Below, piece after piece: positions 46,711 to 58,330 of a stretch of DNA of 64,000 nt. The first letter of the stretch is position 1. The number at the start of each line of letters is the position of its first letter. The notes under the pieces were generated by a model, which made no database searches, had not been told where the DNA came from, and saw nothing but the letters and a program-made list of their open reading frames with translations. The stretch is from Malania oleifera (lineage: Eukaryota; Streptophyta; Magnoliopsida; Santalales; Ximeniaceae), in NCBI RefSeq assembly GCF_029873635.1, contig NC_080428.1, positions 65,509,101 to 65,573,100 of the forward strand, written 5' to 3'. The position numbers and the translations under genes are program-made.

Positions 46711-49700
46711 ATGGCATCGGGATCGTCTTCTACAAGATTCGACGTTGTCAAATTTGATGGAACTGGAAATTTTGGTTTATGGTAGAGGAGAGTGAAAGAT
46801 ATTCTAGTGCAACAAGGAATGACTAAAGCATTGCTTGGTACTCATTCGGATGGCAGCATCGACAATACGCTTGTGTTTGGTCGACGATGTTCTCTATCGG
46901 GTGATGGAGGAAGATTCTCTAGCAGCTATTTGGTGAAAATTAGAAATTCGGTATATGTCTAAATCCCTCAATAACAAACTTCTTCTTAAGCAGTGTTTAT
47001 ATTGGCTTAAGATGGTAGAAGGATCTAATATAGATCAACACATCAATGCGTTTAATCAAATCATAAGTTATCTTATGAGAGTTGATGTGAAGTTTGATGA
47101 GGATGATAAGACTTTGATGTTGTTAAATTCTTTGCCCTCAACTCATACCTACAAAAATCTTGTGACCACTCTTACATGGGGAAAAGAAACACTTGATTTG
47201 GAAGAAGTAACAAGTGCTTTGTTAAATTTTCATCAAAGGCTGAAAATATGTGATGAAGGAGAAGGACTTGTGGTAAAGGGCAGTAATGATCGAGGCAAAT
47301 GAAAGTTTAAAATTGGGTTTAATCAGAAATCCTAGAATCAATCCAAGAAGAAGAAGGAAATTCGGCGTTATAAATGCGGTAAAAAGGGGCATGTGAAACC
47401 GGAGTGTCCAAATTAGAAGAAAGGAAATGCTAATAAGCATGAGGGGATTTCTAAATCTGTAAATGTTGTTCAAGAAGAGGATTTAGCAGATGGTGATGTT
47501 CTATCAGTTTCAACAGAGTCGAATAATCTAACGGACTCTTGGATACTTGACTCGGCATGTTCTTATCACATGACTCCAAACAAAGAGTGGTTTAGCACTT
47601 ACATGTTAGTAATCTGGATCAGTTCTTATGGGTAATGATGCTTCTTGCAAGATCGCTGGTATATGAAATGTAAAGATAAAGATGTTTGATGGTGCAGTAA
47701 GAATATTGTGTAATATAATACATATACCTGAGTTGAGAAAGAGTCTGATATCTCTTGGTACTTTGTATTGTAATGACTTTAATTACAAGTCCAAATGTGG
47801 ATTCTTGACGGTATGGAAAGGTAATCTGACTGTGATGAAAGGGCAGAAACTGGATGGGAATATTTAAACGTTGCTGGAAACTACCGTTGTAGGTGGAGTT
47901 GCAACTGTGGATGCTGAATTAGGTGAGACAGTCTTATGGCATATGCGTCTTGGGCATATGAGAGAACATGACATGAAAGAACTACACAAGAGAAAATTAT
48001 TGAAAGGTTTAAAATCATATCAATTGGAATTCTACATATTTTGTGTTCTTGGAAAACAGAACAGGGCAAAATTCAAATCAGCTACTCATAAGATGAAAGG
48101 AATTCTTGACTATGTACATTCAGATGTTTGGGGTCCAGTTAGAGTTGCATCAAAGGGTGGACATGTGTACTATGTAAGTTTCATTGATGATTACTCACAG
48201 AAGGTTTGGGTTTACTTCATGCTTCACAAATCTAGTACATTTGCCAAATTTAAGATTTGGAAGGCTAAAGTGGAAAACCTAACAGGGAGGAGAATCAAAT
48301 ATTTAAGGCTGGATAATGGGACCGAGTACGCTGATTCTTGATTTATGGAGTTTTGTGCGGAGCAGGGCATCAAGAGACATTTTACTGTTCGCCAGATACC
48401 TTAGCAAAATGGTGTGGCAGAACGAACGAACCGGACTCTTGCTGATAAGGCTCGATGTCTCAGATTGAATGCAGGGCTACCAAAGAACTTCTGGGCCGAG
48501 GCAGTTAGTATGACTTGTTTTCTGGTTAACCGATCACTAAGGGCATCACTAGCGGGTAAAGTGGCGGAAGGGGTTTGGACAGGAAATGTAGTAGACTACT
48601 CTGAATTGAAGGTATTCGGGTGTCCAGCCTATGTCCACGTGTCTAGTGAGGAGAGGTCTAAGCTTGACCCGAAATCTTGTTGTTGCATCTTCTTGGGATA
48701 TCCAAAGGGTGTGATGGGGTATAAGTTGTGGGACCCAATGACAAATAATATGGTGATCAATAGAGATGTAGTTTTTGATGATAAAGCTATGGTGAAGCGT
48801 ACTCAAAAGTTTGATGAACAGAAACAGGATCCAGAAAGCTAGGGCGGTGATGAACATGTTATGCAGGTGGAGTTGGAAGCTTAGGGCAATGAAAATGATC
48901 ATGGTCCCGTGGTTGCAGGGAACTCTAGCTTGGAAAGCTAGCAATTCGACAATATTCCATTAAGAAGATCCAAACGTACTATTCGGCCTCCACCAAGGTA
49001 TGGTTTTGATGAGTTAGTATCTTATGCTTTCCTTACTTGTTGCAACGATCCAACTTCTTTTCAAAAGGCAGTGCACGACCAGGAGAAAGATAGGTGGATG
49101 GAAGCGATGATTGAGGAGATGGAATCATTACATAAGAACCTAACTTGGGATTGGTGGAGCTTCTAGATGGAAAGAGACCGATAGGTTGCAAATGAGTGTA
49201 TAGGAAGAAGGAGGCAATTTCAGAAAAGGAAGGAGAAAAATTCAAGGCACGATTGGTGGCAAAAGGATACTCACAAAAGAAAGGGATATATTATAATGAA
49301 ATATTTTCTCCAGTGGTCCGACATACTTCTATCAGAGTTGTGTTGTGGTCGGTAGCTTATTATAATCTTCATTTGGAACAAATAGATGTGAAGACGACGT
49401 TTCTTCATGGTGACTTAGAGGAACAAATCTACATGGTACAGCCGAAGGGATTCATTGAACCAGGAAAAAGAAAATTATGTTTGCAGGTTGAAGAAATCTC
49501 TTTATGGGTTGAAACAGTCTCCAAGGCAATGGTATAATGGTTTGATTCGTACATAATGAAGATTGGCTACAAACGGTGTGAGTATGATTGCTGCGTATAT
49601 ATGAATAAACTTGAGGATATTTCTCTTGTTTTCTTGTTATTATACATCGATGACATGTTGATAGCTGCAAGATATTTAACTAAGGTGAATCAGTTAAATG

Positions 49701-50604
49701 ACCCGTTGCATAAGGAATTTGACATGAAGGATCTTGGTTCAACCAAGAAAATACTTGGGATGGAGATTTGACGAGACAGGACTATAAGAATATTATGGTT
49801 ATCTCAGGGCGGTTATGTGCAGAAGGTGTTGGAGAGGTCTAGCATGGCTGATGCAAGACCGGTGTGTACACCTCTAACGAATCATTTTAAGTTGTCTACT
49901 GCAGATTGCCCAAGTTCGGATGAGGAAATCTGAGACATGTCGAAGGTCCCCTATGCTAGTGCTGTGGGGAGTTTAATGTATGCCATGGTATGTACGAGGC
50001 CAGATTTGGCTCATGCGGTAAGCGTGGTGAGCAAGTTCCTCTCTAATTCAGGAAGGTAGCATTGGGAAGCCGTCAAATGGATACTTAGATACTTGCGGGG
50101 TACATCGGGATATGACATCATGTTCGATAAGCAACAAGGTTGTCCTTTAGTTATGGGGTTTGTTGATATAGATTATACTGGAGATATGGGTGACAGAAAG
50201 TCTACAACAGGATATGTGTTTACTCTTGTAGGAGGACCGTTATATTGAAGATCCATGGTACAGTCTCATTGTCCACGACTGAGGCAGAGTATATGACAGT
50301 TGCCGAAGCTGCAAAGGAAGCCTTATGACTTAATGGTTTAGTCAGAGAGCTGGGGTTACAGTAAGATGGTGTGGTGCTGTATTGTGATAGTCAGAGTTTC
50401 ATTTACTTCACGAAGAATTAGGTATACCATGCTAGGACCAAGCACATTGATGTGAGGTTCCACAGAATTCGGGAATTGATTGCTTCGGGTGAACTTGTGT
50501 TGGAGAAAGTTCACACATCTGATAATGCAACAGATATTCTGATCAAACCAGTTACTATAGAGAAGTTCAAGCATTGCTTGGACTTACTCCATGTCTCCAA
50601 GTGA
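46711..50604 (+). pseudogene. Copia gag-pol polyprotein gene of K (many stops)
   Basis: Starts MASGSSSTRFDVVKFDG. The gag zinc knuckle reads YKCGKKGHVKPEC with its first Cys replaced by Arg (near 47370). Protease motif LDSACSYHM is at about 47548-47575. Integrase has LWHMRLGH, SDVWGP, FIDDYS and QNGVAERTNR. RT has QIDVKTTFLHGDLEEQIYM and the catalytic LLYIDDML motif (about 49640-49665). RNase H has TEAEYM and TKHIDVRFH, and the product would end LDLLHVSK. Stops include TAG at 46783, a TGA near 48341 and TAG near 48403, mostly at expected Gln or Trp codons. At least one frame change lies near 49165-49250. The gene cannot make a full polyprotein. Confidence 0.88.
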
Positions 50605-50705
50605 TAAAAGGGAGACATACCCAACCAAGCGTTTTTAAGTTCAAAGAGAAGCAGTTCATGTTTTTGAGATTCTCCTAAGGAGCGTATAATCGCCAAGGTA
50701 GAGAT

Positions 50706-51304
50706 TGTTATTTATGGCTCTTATACTTCTATTTTTATAAGCAAATAAGGAAGGAGGAAAAACATAAAGGGGGTAGCACAGCAGGACTCGTCGACGAGGG
50801 GCCTATGCTCGTCAATGAGGGAACAACAGAGGTTCATCAACGAAGGCTCTGAGGCTCGTCGACGAATAATTACCGAGAGTAAGAATTTTTCATATTTCTG
50901 GCATCGTCGACGAGAGCCCTGTGTTCGTCAACGAAGGGCTTCTTGGTCTCGTCAACGAGGCCCTGTGTTCGTCGACGAGAGGCGCCTGGGTTACAGCAGT
51001 TTTTCTAAATTTTGAATTTTTGAACGTTGAGTTGTTGGGCAAATGAGGGGAAACCTCCGATAAACTTCTATATATGTCATTTGGGCATATTTTGAGAATG
51101 GGGATGATCATTAAAGAAGTGTATTGTGTATATTTTGATTTCCTTAGTGAAATTTGTGTGTCATTGCTCCCATGAATGTAGGCTTTACCGAACAACATAA
51201 ATATTTGTGTTGATCTTGTTCTAGTTGTGTGTGTGTGTTATTTACATTTACTTGTTGTTATTTATTCCACTGTGCATCTTCATCATACGATCCATATCAC
51301 AACA
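50706..51304 (+). repeat. 3' LTR of copia element K
   Basis: Starts TGTTATTTATGG after the purine-rich AAGGTAGAGA and ends CACAACA. Its palindrome array (50784-50990) has one extra unit relative to the 5' LTR. Confidence 0.9.
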
Positions 51305-51762
51305 GTTATCCACTATCCTAACTTGATTTAAACTAGACAAGTCTCTTAACATTGTATTCAAAAGACATCTTCTAAACATAATATTTGAGTAAATGTATTA
51401 TCTTTGGATGCACAAAAATAAATTAACATAAAATTATTTCCAATGTCTTACTCATTATTAACATTTCAATACATTATTAATCTAGAATAAACATGTTTGC
51501 AAAAATAATAATAAATTTTAAAATTAAAAATATATATTTATTCAAAGCAATAATTTCATTCTCATCCATTTTCTCTAAAATTCATTGATTAAAAAAAAAT
51601 GAGAACAAATATAACTGCGTCAAAAAAAAGAAGAAGATGATTTATGAAGATGCCAACTAGCTTGATAGTTTTTCTTCTATTTTTGCTTAGCCCCAATAAA
51701 TGCATTGACATAAACAAAGTAAGACTTCAACTTGACGATATTATGAGTTAAACTTTTTAAAA

Positions 51763-52023
51763 TGCATTGATCATTAAGTCAAAGTTTGTTAGATTGTGGG
51801 TCAATAATGTATATCAAGCTTTAACACTCCCACGCACGTGCAGCTCAATAGCATGTGGAGAAATAAATAAATGACAAATAATGTCATAGAATAAAGGTGA
51901 GCGAGAAGATTAGAACCCAAGACCTCCTGGTAAGGAGAGCTCTGATACCATGTTAGATTACCACTTTACCTAAAAGTTTAAACTGTTAGGTTATGGGTCA
52001 ACAATGTGTATCATGTTTTAACA
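51763..52023 (-). mobile_element. SMART/TRIM-like miniature LTR element
   Basis: The right-hand repeat (51951-52023, 73 bp) has ends TGTTAGATT and TTTTAACA. A diverged partner at about 51763-51826 shares GTTAGATTGTGGGTCAATAA-like sequence and the AACA end. On the minus strand TGGTATCAGAGC directly follows the LTR end (at 51950 downwards), a perfect primer site, then GGAGGTCTTGGGTTC, typical of plant SMART elements. The internal part is only about 125 bp and non-coding. No TSD was seen. Confidence 0.65.
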
Positions 52024-52690
52024 AATAGTCAATACAGATAATCAAAACAAAAAGCACACAATATGAGATTTGAAAGAAGGTATATGTCTTTTCAACAACC
52101 TCAAAGAAAGTGACAATGTCAAAGTTCTCGAAGGCGAATCTTTTAATTTACCTAAAAAATAGAGAAGGAAAGAAAAAAGATACATAATGAGAAATAAGGA
52201 ATAGCTTTTTAATGCATAATATCTTTTGTTGGATCACTTAATACATAAATAATTATTTCAAGAATCAAATTTCAATAACAGGACATTCAAACTATTTTCT
52301 TCATGATTATTTTAGTTATTAATTGAGCACACAGATATATGCTACGTAAAATGCTTTTTTTTTTTTTTTGTAAATAAAATTAATTAAATAGTGTGAAAAT
52401 TAACAAAGATATTTTTGTATGTTTTTAAGAATACTTCTAGTACATTACTATGTTTTTTTTAAAAAAAAATTAATGAAAGTGTTTGACTATAAATCGATAA
52501 GTTATCACTGGAACACTTAACACAACATTAATCTCCCATAAGTGTCTACTCATAAATTTAATCCACCTAAAAATCAAATAGAGAATGTCTGAGTTGATGA
52601 CTCTTCTAAGAATTTATCCTTAACCCTATAAGCAATATTAGAAAACAATATGATTGCTCTGATTATGACCAAAATCTTAGTGATTCTCTA
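52024..52690. other. AT-rich DNA without recognisable gene
   Basis: Poly-T and poly-A runs near 52350 and 52455. It may include the eroded 5' part of the copia remnant that becomes readable from about 52720. No other feature is supported. Confidence 0.4.
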
Positions 52691-53370
52691 TAATTGTAGT
52701 ATTTTTCCATATATAATTGTATATATTTACTTTCTTTGTTCAATTTCACAAGTATGCTATTAATCAATTTGACTGTCAAATTAAAACTTTTCAATGTGAT
52801 GGAGGAACGAAATTCACCAACCATCGTTTTACTTCTTTTCTTCATGAGTGTGGTATTGTGCAACGCATAGCTTGTCCTTATACTCCTAATCAGAATGGTA
52901 TTGCGGAAAGAAAACATCGTCATATTACTGAAACTGGTCTCACTCTTATGTTTCATTCGCATGTACCTCTTCATCTTTGGGTTAAATCATTCTCCACGGC
53001 ATGCTATCTCATCAACCGTCTCCCCTCAACAGTTCTTGATGGCAAGACTCCTTATGAATTTCTATATGGTAAAATTCCTTCTTACTTTTGCGTCGTACAT
53101 TTGGTTGCCTTTGTTTTCCATTTCTACATGATTATATGCCCAATAAATTATCCTCTCAGTCTATTCCTTGTGTTTTGATTGGATATAGTCATCTTCATAA
53201 GGGTTTTCGTTGCTTGGATAAGAAAAATTAACCTGGTTTATGTGTCTCACCATGTTCAATTTTTTAAGGATTATTTTCCTTATGTTACCTCCACTATATA
53301 TTCCTTCTTTGGTTGGCACTGATTATGTCACTTTTACTGAGCCTTGTGATAGTTTTCTTCCTAGTGACAG
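52691..53370 (+). pseudogene. Copia remnant M, integrase part
   Basis: From about 52740 the frame encodes the second half of a copia integrase core: QCDGGTKFTNHRF, CPYTPNQNGIAERKHRHI, LHLWVKSFSTACYLINRLPS and GKTPYEFLYGK. The frame breaks near 53090. The 5' end of the element is not found. It is cut at 53370 by element N and continues at 62117. The motifs suggest the Ale/Retrofit side of copia, tentatively. Confidence 0.8.
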
Positions 53371-55213
53371 TGTAAGAACCCGAACTGTGATATGTGGGTT
53401 TAAATAATAAAGAGAAAGGTAAAATTTGAAATTTGAGCAGGCTTCATCGACGAAGCCAGATTTCATTGACGAAGGCTTTGTTCTGCTCGTCGACGAAGTT
53501 CAGAGGTCCGTCAATGAGAAGAAGCCAAGAGATTTTAGGAAACTAGGGATCTCAGGCTCATCGACGAGGTCACTGTCTCGTCGACGAACTGACTATATGG
53601 TCTCATTGATGAGGTCACCATTCGTCGACGAGGGCAGCCAGGTCAAAGGTGCTATAAAAGATATTTTGGGTTGCTTAGTTGCTAAGTTAGCAACTTTTCT
53701 CTCCCTCTCTCTCTAGAACTTGAAGGGCACTCTCTCTCTCTCTAGATTTCTTCATCGTTCATCGTCTGATTCGATAATCTGACGTTACCACGAGGATTAG
53801 GGAAGGATTCTCTACAAAACCTACGGATCGGAATCTCGTTTCGGAGATTTTTGGATTTCGACTTAAAATCATGGTAAGGCTCGGTTTTCTTTTCTGATCC
53901 GATAGTTTGGTAGATGACAAAGTCATGAGTATTTTCTATACTATGTTTTGTAGATTTTGAGAACTCAGTTCGCTGTTTAGGAGCCGTAGAGTTCGGGATT
54001 GGTATTTTGGGGGAAAGGTAAGGGAATACAATTTATATTGGTTATTTTTGAAATCGAACTCAGTAGAACGGTGGTTCATGGTCCTATGTGCGTTTTGGTT
54101 ACTCATTTGGGGGAATCTGACAGGTAAAATTATGAGTTCAGTTTTGGGAAAAAGGGGGTATTGGGTTGCATCCCTGGTTTTGTTGAAAATCGTTGGTATA
54201 TTGTGATTTATATTAGGTATTAGGGATGGCCATGCCTTGACTTTGTTTTAAACTGTGTATGATTGGAAACCATGATTTTCAAATTACCAAATGAGTGTGG
54301 TATGTTTGGTTATATGAGCATGCATGAATGTGTTATGTTGAAATGCAATAGGAACTGGGTTCTGAATTGTTCCAGGTACTAAAAGAGTGTCCGGCTCTAT
54401 ATCCGAGGGCGTGTGTTTATCACTTGCTATGTTGGCAAGAATGTCTGACTCTATATTTGAGGGCGTGAGCCTATACCAAATGATCACCGAAGGGTGTAGA
54501 TCCACCAGTTAGCACCGATATGATGCCATGGGAGTCTGGGACAAGCCATGTGCCAGTGGCGCCATGTTTCGCAGGTTGGCTACGAGCCAACGCCGTATAT
54601 TGCAGATCGGCTACGGGCCAAGGGGTGTGACGACACTGTGTAGATCATGGGCATGCGTATGCGTGTGTGTGCGTGTATGCACTGTACTTAAACTGTATTG
54701 TGAGAATACTAGAATTGCATTAACTGTGTTTATTTGCTGTCATGATAACACTCGAATGTCACACACTAATATAACCCCGTGTTTGCCTTACTGATATGTG
54801 CCTCACTCCTGCTGTACGTATATTTTTACAAGTCCTTCGAGTAACCGAAACTAGCATCCTAGAGTTGGGAGCATAGTGGCCGGTGTACTGCGGGTAACGC
54901 TTGTGTAAGTGCTAGGACTTTTGTTTCGCGAGTTGCCATTTTGGGGTATGTTGGCACATGGATGTAAGTTTTGTATGTATAGAGCCAGGACTCTGTTTTG
55001 TTTTGTATAGACTTTGGTATGGTACAGTACATATATAGAATGACCTTTTTCGCTGTATATATGATTTGTGTATGGATGCGTATAGGGTGCCTAGTAACCC
55101 CAAGGGGTCGGACCCTCATTCATTATGTTGTATCGTTGTTATTTGTATAATATGGGGACATGCTAGGTTACTAATTCACCCTTGGGTCCCATTTCCGGGT
55201 TCAGGACGTGACA
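53371..55213 (+). repeat. 5' LTR of element N
   Basis: TGTAAGAACCCGAAC to GGACGTGACA. Palindrome array at 53445-53640, TATAAA 53653-53658, CT tracts 53700-53745, donor GGTAAGG (GT at 53875), 64-nt segment 53954-54017, GTAAGGG (GT at 54018), and the ACTGA/GCCTCACTCC block near 54789-54808. Confidence 0.93.
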
Positions 55214-55215
55214 GC

Positions 55216-55232
55216 TTGGTATTAGAGCTAAC
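55216..55232 (+). other. Primer-binding site of element N
   Basis: TTGGTATTAGAGCTAAC lies two bases after the LTR. It matches the initiator Met-tRNA complement apart from C to T. Confidence 0.88.
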
Positions 55233-55541
55233 TAGGTGGCTAGGTCTTGTAGACTTGGTTAGGTGTAGCTATGTGTACATACCAGAGTATAAGAGGAAGG
55301 AAATGGGTAGAGTAGGTCGAGGGTTGTTTTGTTGCTAGACAAGTATTCGTTGGTGGTGTTCTGTGTTTTTCCTGGAATGACGATTCCAGTAAAATCAGGG
55401 CAAACCATTGATGACTTTCGCATCAATGTGATAGGACAGACCTAGACTTGTGAGAGGGTAGTTAACATGATTGTGTGTGTTAATTATTGTGTTAACTGTC
55501 TGTGATATAGGAGTCCTAATCGATCCCTATTCTGTTTCAGA

Positions 55542-56580
55542 ATGGAGCCCAAGGATAATAACTTGGGGAGTGGTTCTGAGGAGACTGCCAGCGACGAGTC
55601 TCCGTCAGTGCCTTGGGGTTTGACGAGGCAGGTTATGCGAAAAATCGGGCAGAGTGTCAAGGGACGCGAACGCTCTCCTACTACTGCGGGGTGTACAATC
55701 GAGAGGTTCACACGCATGCACACGCCGACGTTTGTAGGGGGACCCGACCCCATTAGAGTGGAGGACTGGGTCGAGAGGACCGAGAGGATTCTAGAAGTCC
55801 TCCACTATATAGATGAGTAGAGAGTCTTATACGCTACCTTCCAGCTGTCTGGGGACGTGGGGCATTGGTGGACTATTGTGAATCTGTTGGAAAAGCAAAG
55901 AGCCAGTGTTTCGGAGATGTTTTGGAGCCATTTCAAGGAGGTGTTCTTTAAGATATACTTCCCGGCCTCCATTCGTGATGCGAAGGTAGACAAGTTTTCT
56001 GCTCTGTGGCAAGGAGATATGACGGTGCAGGGGTATGCTACTCGGTATATAGAGTTATCCCGCTTTGCGCCGTTTCTGATCTCGAGAGAGTATGAGAAGA
56101 CTCGGAGGTTCAAGAAGGGTTCGAGGAAGGATATCCACAGATTGGTGGGTATGCTTCAGATTTGCGAGTTTTCAATTTTGGTAGACAAGGTCATGGTGAT
56201 CGAGACCGGCATCTGAGAGGATGAGGTGGATCAAGAATCGAAGAAGAGGACAGTACCTTCTGGTTCTCAGTCGGGATCTCGTTAGGGATCGTGGAAGAAG
56301 AGGAACAAGGGCTTGGCTTACCATCAGAATACCGAGTTCCAGAGTACTCATGTGAGTTAGACGAAGATCGTTGTACCAAGTGCCTCAGATGGCACGAGGG
56401 CGAGTGCCGATCATTTGGGGTAACTGCTACAACTGTGGTCGGACAAGCCACATGGCTCGCGACTTTCATGCATTGAAGAGAGATATGCCTGCATCTAGTG
56501 TGAACTGGGGTGGTAATCAGATACCTCAGGGAACCATTTAGATGAATATAGCTCCAGCCAAAGTATACTCTCTTACTCCA
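55542..56580 (+). pseudogene. Gag region of element N (interrupted)
   Basis: ATG at 55542 (MEPKDNNLGSGSEE) lies one base after TTCTGTTTCAG (55530-55540). Gag core motifs are EDWVERTERIL, WSHFKEVFFKIYF and SRFAPFLIS. Stops include TAG at 55818-55820, where H has a Gln-like codon, and TGA at 56214, explained by CGA to TGA. The zinc-knuckle part (about 56370-56470) is present but out of frame. It aligns with H gag from its first codon. Confidence 0.85.
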
Positions 56581-56603
56581 GCGAATGCTAAACATGAGGG
56601 AAC

Positions 56604-56984
56604 GTGGTGACAGGTACCTTATTATTGCTTTCAAATAAAGCTTCTGTTTTGTTTGATTCAGGTGCAACCAGTTCTTTTGTATTTGTGAGTTTTGTTAAAC
56701 GGTGTGGGGTTGAGACCCAAGTCATGAATGAAATAAAATCTATTGCTACACCATCTGGGAGTATATCATTCTTTAGTAGGATGGTAGAAAACTGCCCAGT
56801 GATAATTCAGGGAAGGTTGCTACCGGTGAATGTTATGGTATACGATATGTCAGGGTTCGATGTCATTCTAGGGATGGATTGGTTGTTCTCCAGTTATGCT
56901 GTGATCGATTGTTGTAGGAAGGTAGTAGTGTTCAGACCTCCTGGGAGTAGGAGTATGAATTTGTGGGATCGTGTGTGCGTTTGA
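56604..56984 (+). pseudogene. Retropepsin-type protease region of N
   Basis: Open for 126 codons with the active-site motif LFDSGATSSF and the downstream VILGMDWL motif, both expected of gypsy aspartic proteases. It is separated from the gag and RT frames by stops. Confidence 0.85.
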
Positions 56985-57055
56985 CGCCACAGATTCTATC
57001 GGAACTACAGGCGAGGAGGCTACTCTTGGACTGATGTCAGGGGTACTTAGCTTGT

Positions 57056-58330
57056 GTGAAGGAACCGCCGCAGGATGAGTTGAGGCTCGAGGATATTCGG
57101 GTAGTCAGCGAGTTTTCAGACGTGCTTCCAGATGATTTACTCGGTTTACCTCCAGATCGTGAGGTGGAGTTTGAAATAGAGTTGCTGCCTGGTAAGGCAC
57201 CAATCTCTAAGGCTCCGTACCAGATGGCTCCAGAAAAACTTCAAGAATTGAAGGAGCAGTTGTAGGAACTATTGGAGAAGGGCTTCATCCGGCCGAGTGT
57301 TTCGCCCTGGGGAGCTCTAGTATTGTTTGTGAAAAAGAAGGACGAATCGATGCGTATATGCATTGATTACTGTGAGATCAACAAGGTGACGGTGAAGAAT
57401 CATTACCCATTGCCTCGTATTGATGATCTCTTTGACCAGCTGCAAGGGATGCAAGTCTTTTCGAAAATTAACCTACGGTCAGGATATCATCAGGTGAGGG
57501 TTCGATCTGAGGATGTTGCGAAGACTGCTTTTTGAACCAAATATGAACTATGAGTTCTTGGTTATGCCGTTTGGGCTAACCAAAGCTCCGACGATGTTCA
57601 TGGATCTGATGAATAGGGTTTTCCATGAGTACCTGGACCAGTTCGTAGTGGTATTCATTGAAGATATTATGGTATATTTGAAGAGTTCGGATTAGCAAGA
57701 AAACCATTTGAGGTTGGTGCTATAGATTTTTCGAGAGAGGAAGTTGTATGCCAAACTGAAGAAGTGTGAGTTCGGGTTGAATCAGGTTGCGTTCTTAGGC
57801 CATGTGGTGTCTAAAGGCGGCATCTCAGTTGATTCTATCAAGATTGAAGTGGTGGTCGACTGGGTGAGGCCGAAGAATGTACAGGAGGTTTGAATTTTTC
57901 TGGGACTGGCAGGTTATTATCGTCGGTTTGTGGAAGGTTTTTCTAAACTGTCTAGGCCTCTAACTCGATTGACCAGGAAGGAAGTGAAATTTGATTGGAC
58001 CAGTGATTGCGAGTAGTGCTTTCAGTAGTTGAAGCACCAGTTGGTTACTGCTCTAGTTTTGACCATTCCTTCAAGGGATAACGGTTTTGTGATCTATAGT
58101 GACACATCTCTGAAAGTTTTGGGATGTGTGCTTATGCAACAGGGTAAGGTAATTGCTTATGATTAATGGCAACTTAAGGAATACGAGAAGAATTACCCTA
58201 CGCATGATCTAGAATTGGCCGCTGTAGTTTATGCACTGAAGATCTACCAACACTACCTGTACGATGTTCAGTGTGAGATTTTCACTTACCAAAAAAGCCT
58301 CATGTACTTTTTCACATAGAAGGAGTTGAA
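57056..58330 (+). pseudogene. Reverse transcriptase and RNase H of N
   Basis: RT motifs in order are [48 protein letters not shown] and FIEDIMVYL (about 57652-57680). The second residue of the catalytic Asp pair is Glu (FIED rather than FIDD), so activity would be lost even without stops. RNase H has FVIYSDTSLKVLGCVL and [15 protein letters not shown]. Stops at 57263-57265, 57533-57535, 57693-57695 and beyond fit Gln or Arg codon decay. Confidence 0.9.

Larger units (their letters stand above)
46107..51304 (+). mobile_element. Ty1/copia element K with both LTRs (decayed)
   Basis: LTRs are at about 46107-46686 and 50706-51304 (599 bp). They align throughout and both end CCATATCACAACA. The 5' LTR start is blurred by a TTA microsatellite. 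If it begins at 46107, the TSD is ATTAT (46102-46106) against GTTAT (51305-51309). Between them lie a primer site and one gag-pol frame in copia order (gag, protease, integrase, RT, RNase H). The gag start and the end of RNase H resemble the Tork/Tnt1 group; that assignment is tentative. The LTR carries the same palindrome array as gypsy families B, E and G. Confidence 0.9.

Noticed and set aside
47222-48069. Minus-strand frames of 62-83 codons inside element K
   Set aside because: They are shadows of the copia gag-pol on the opposite strand.
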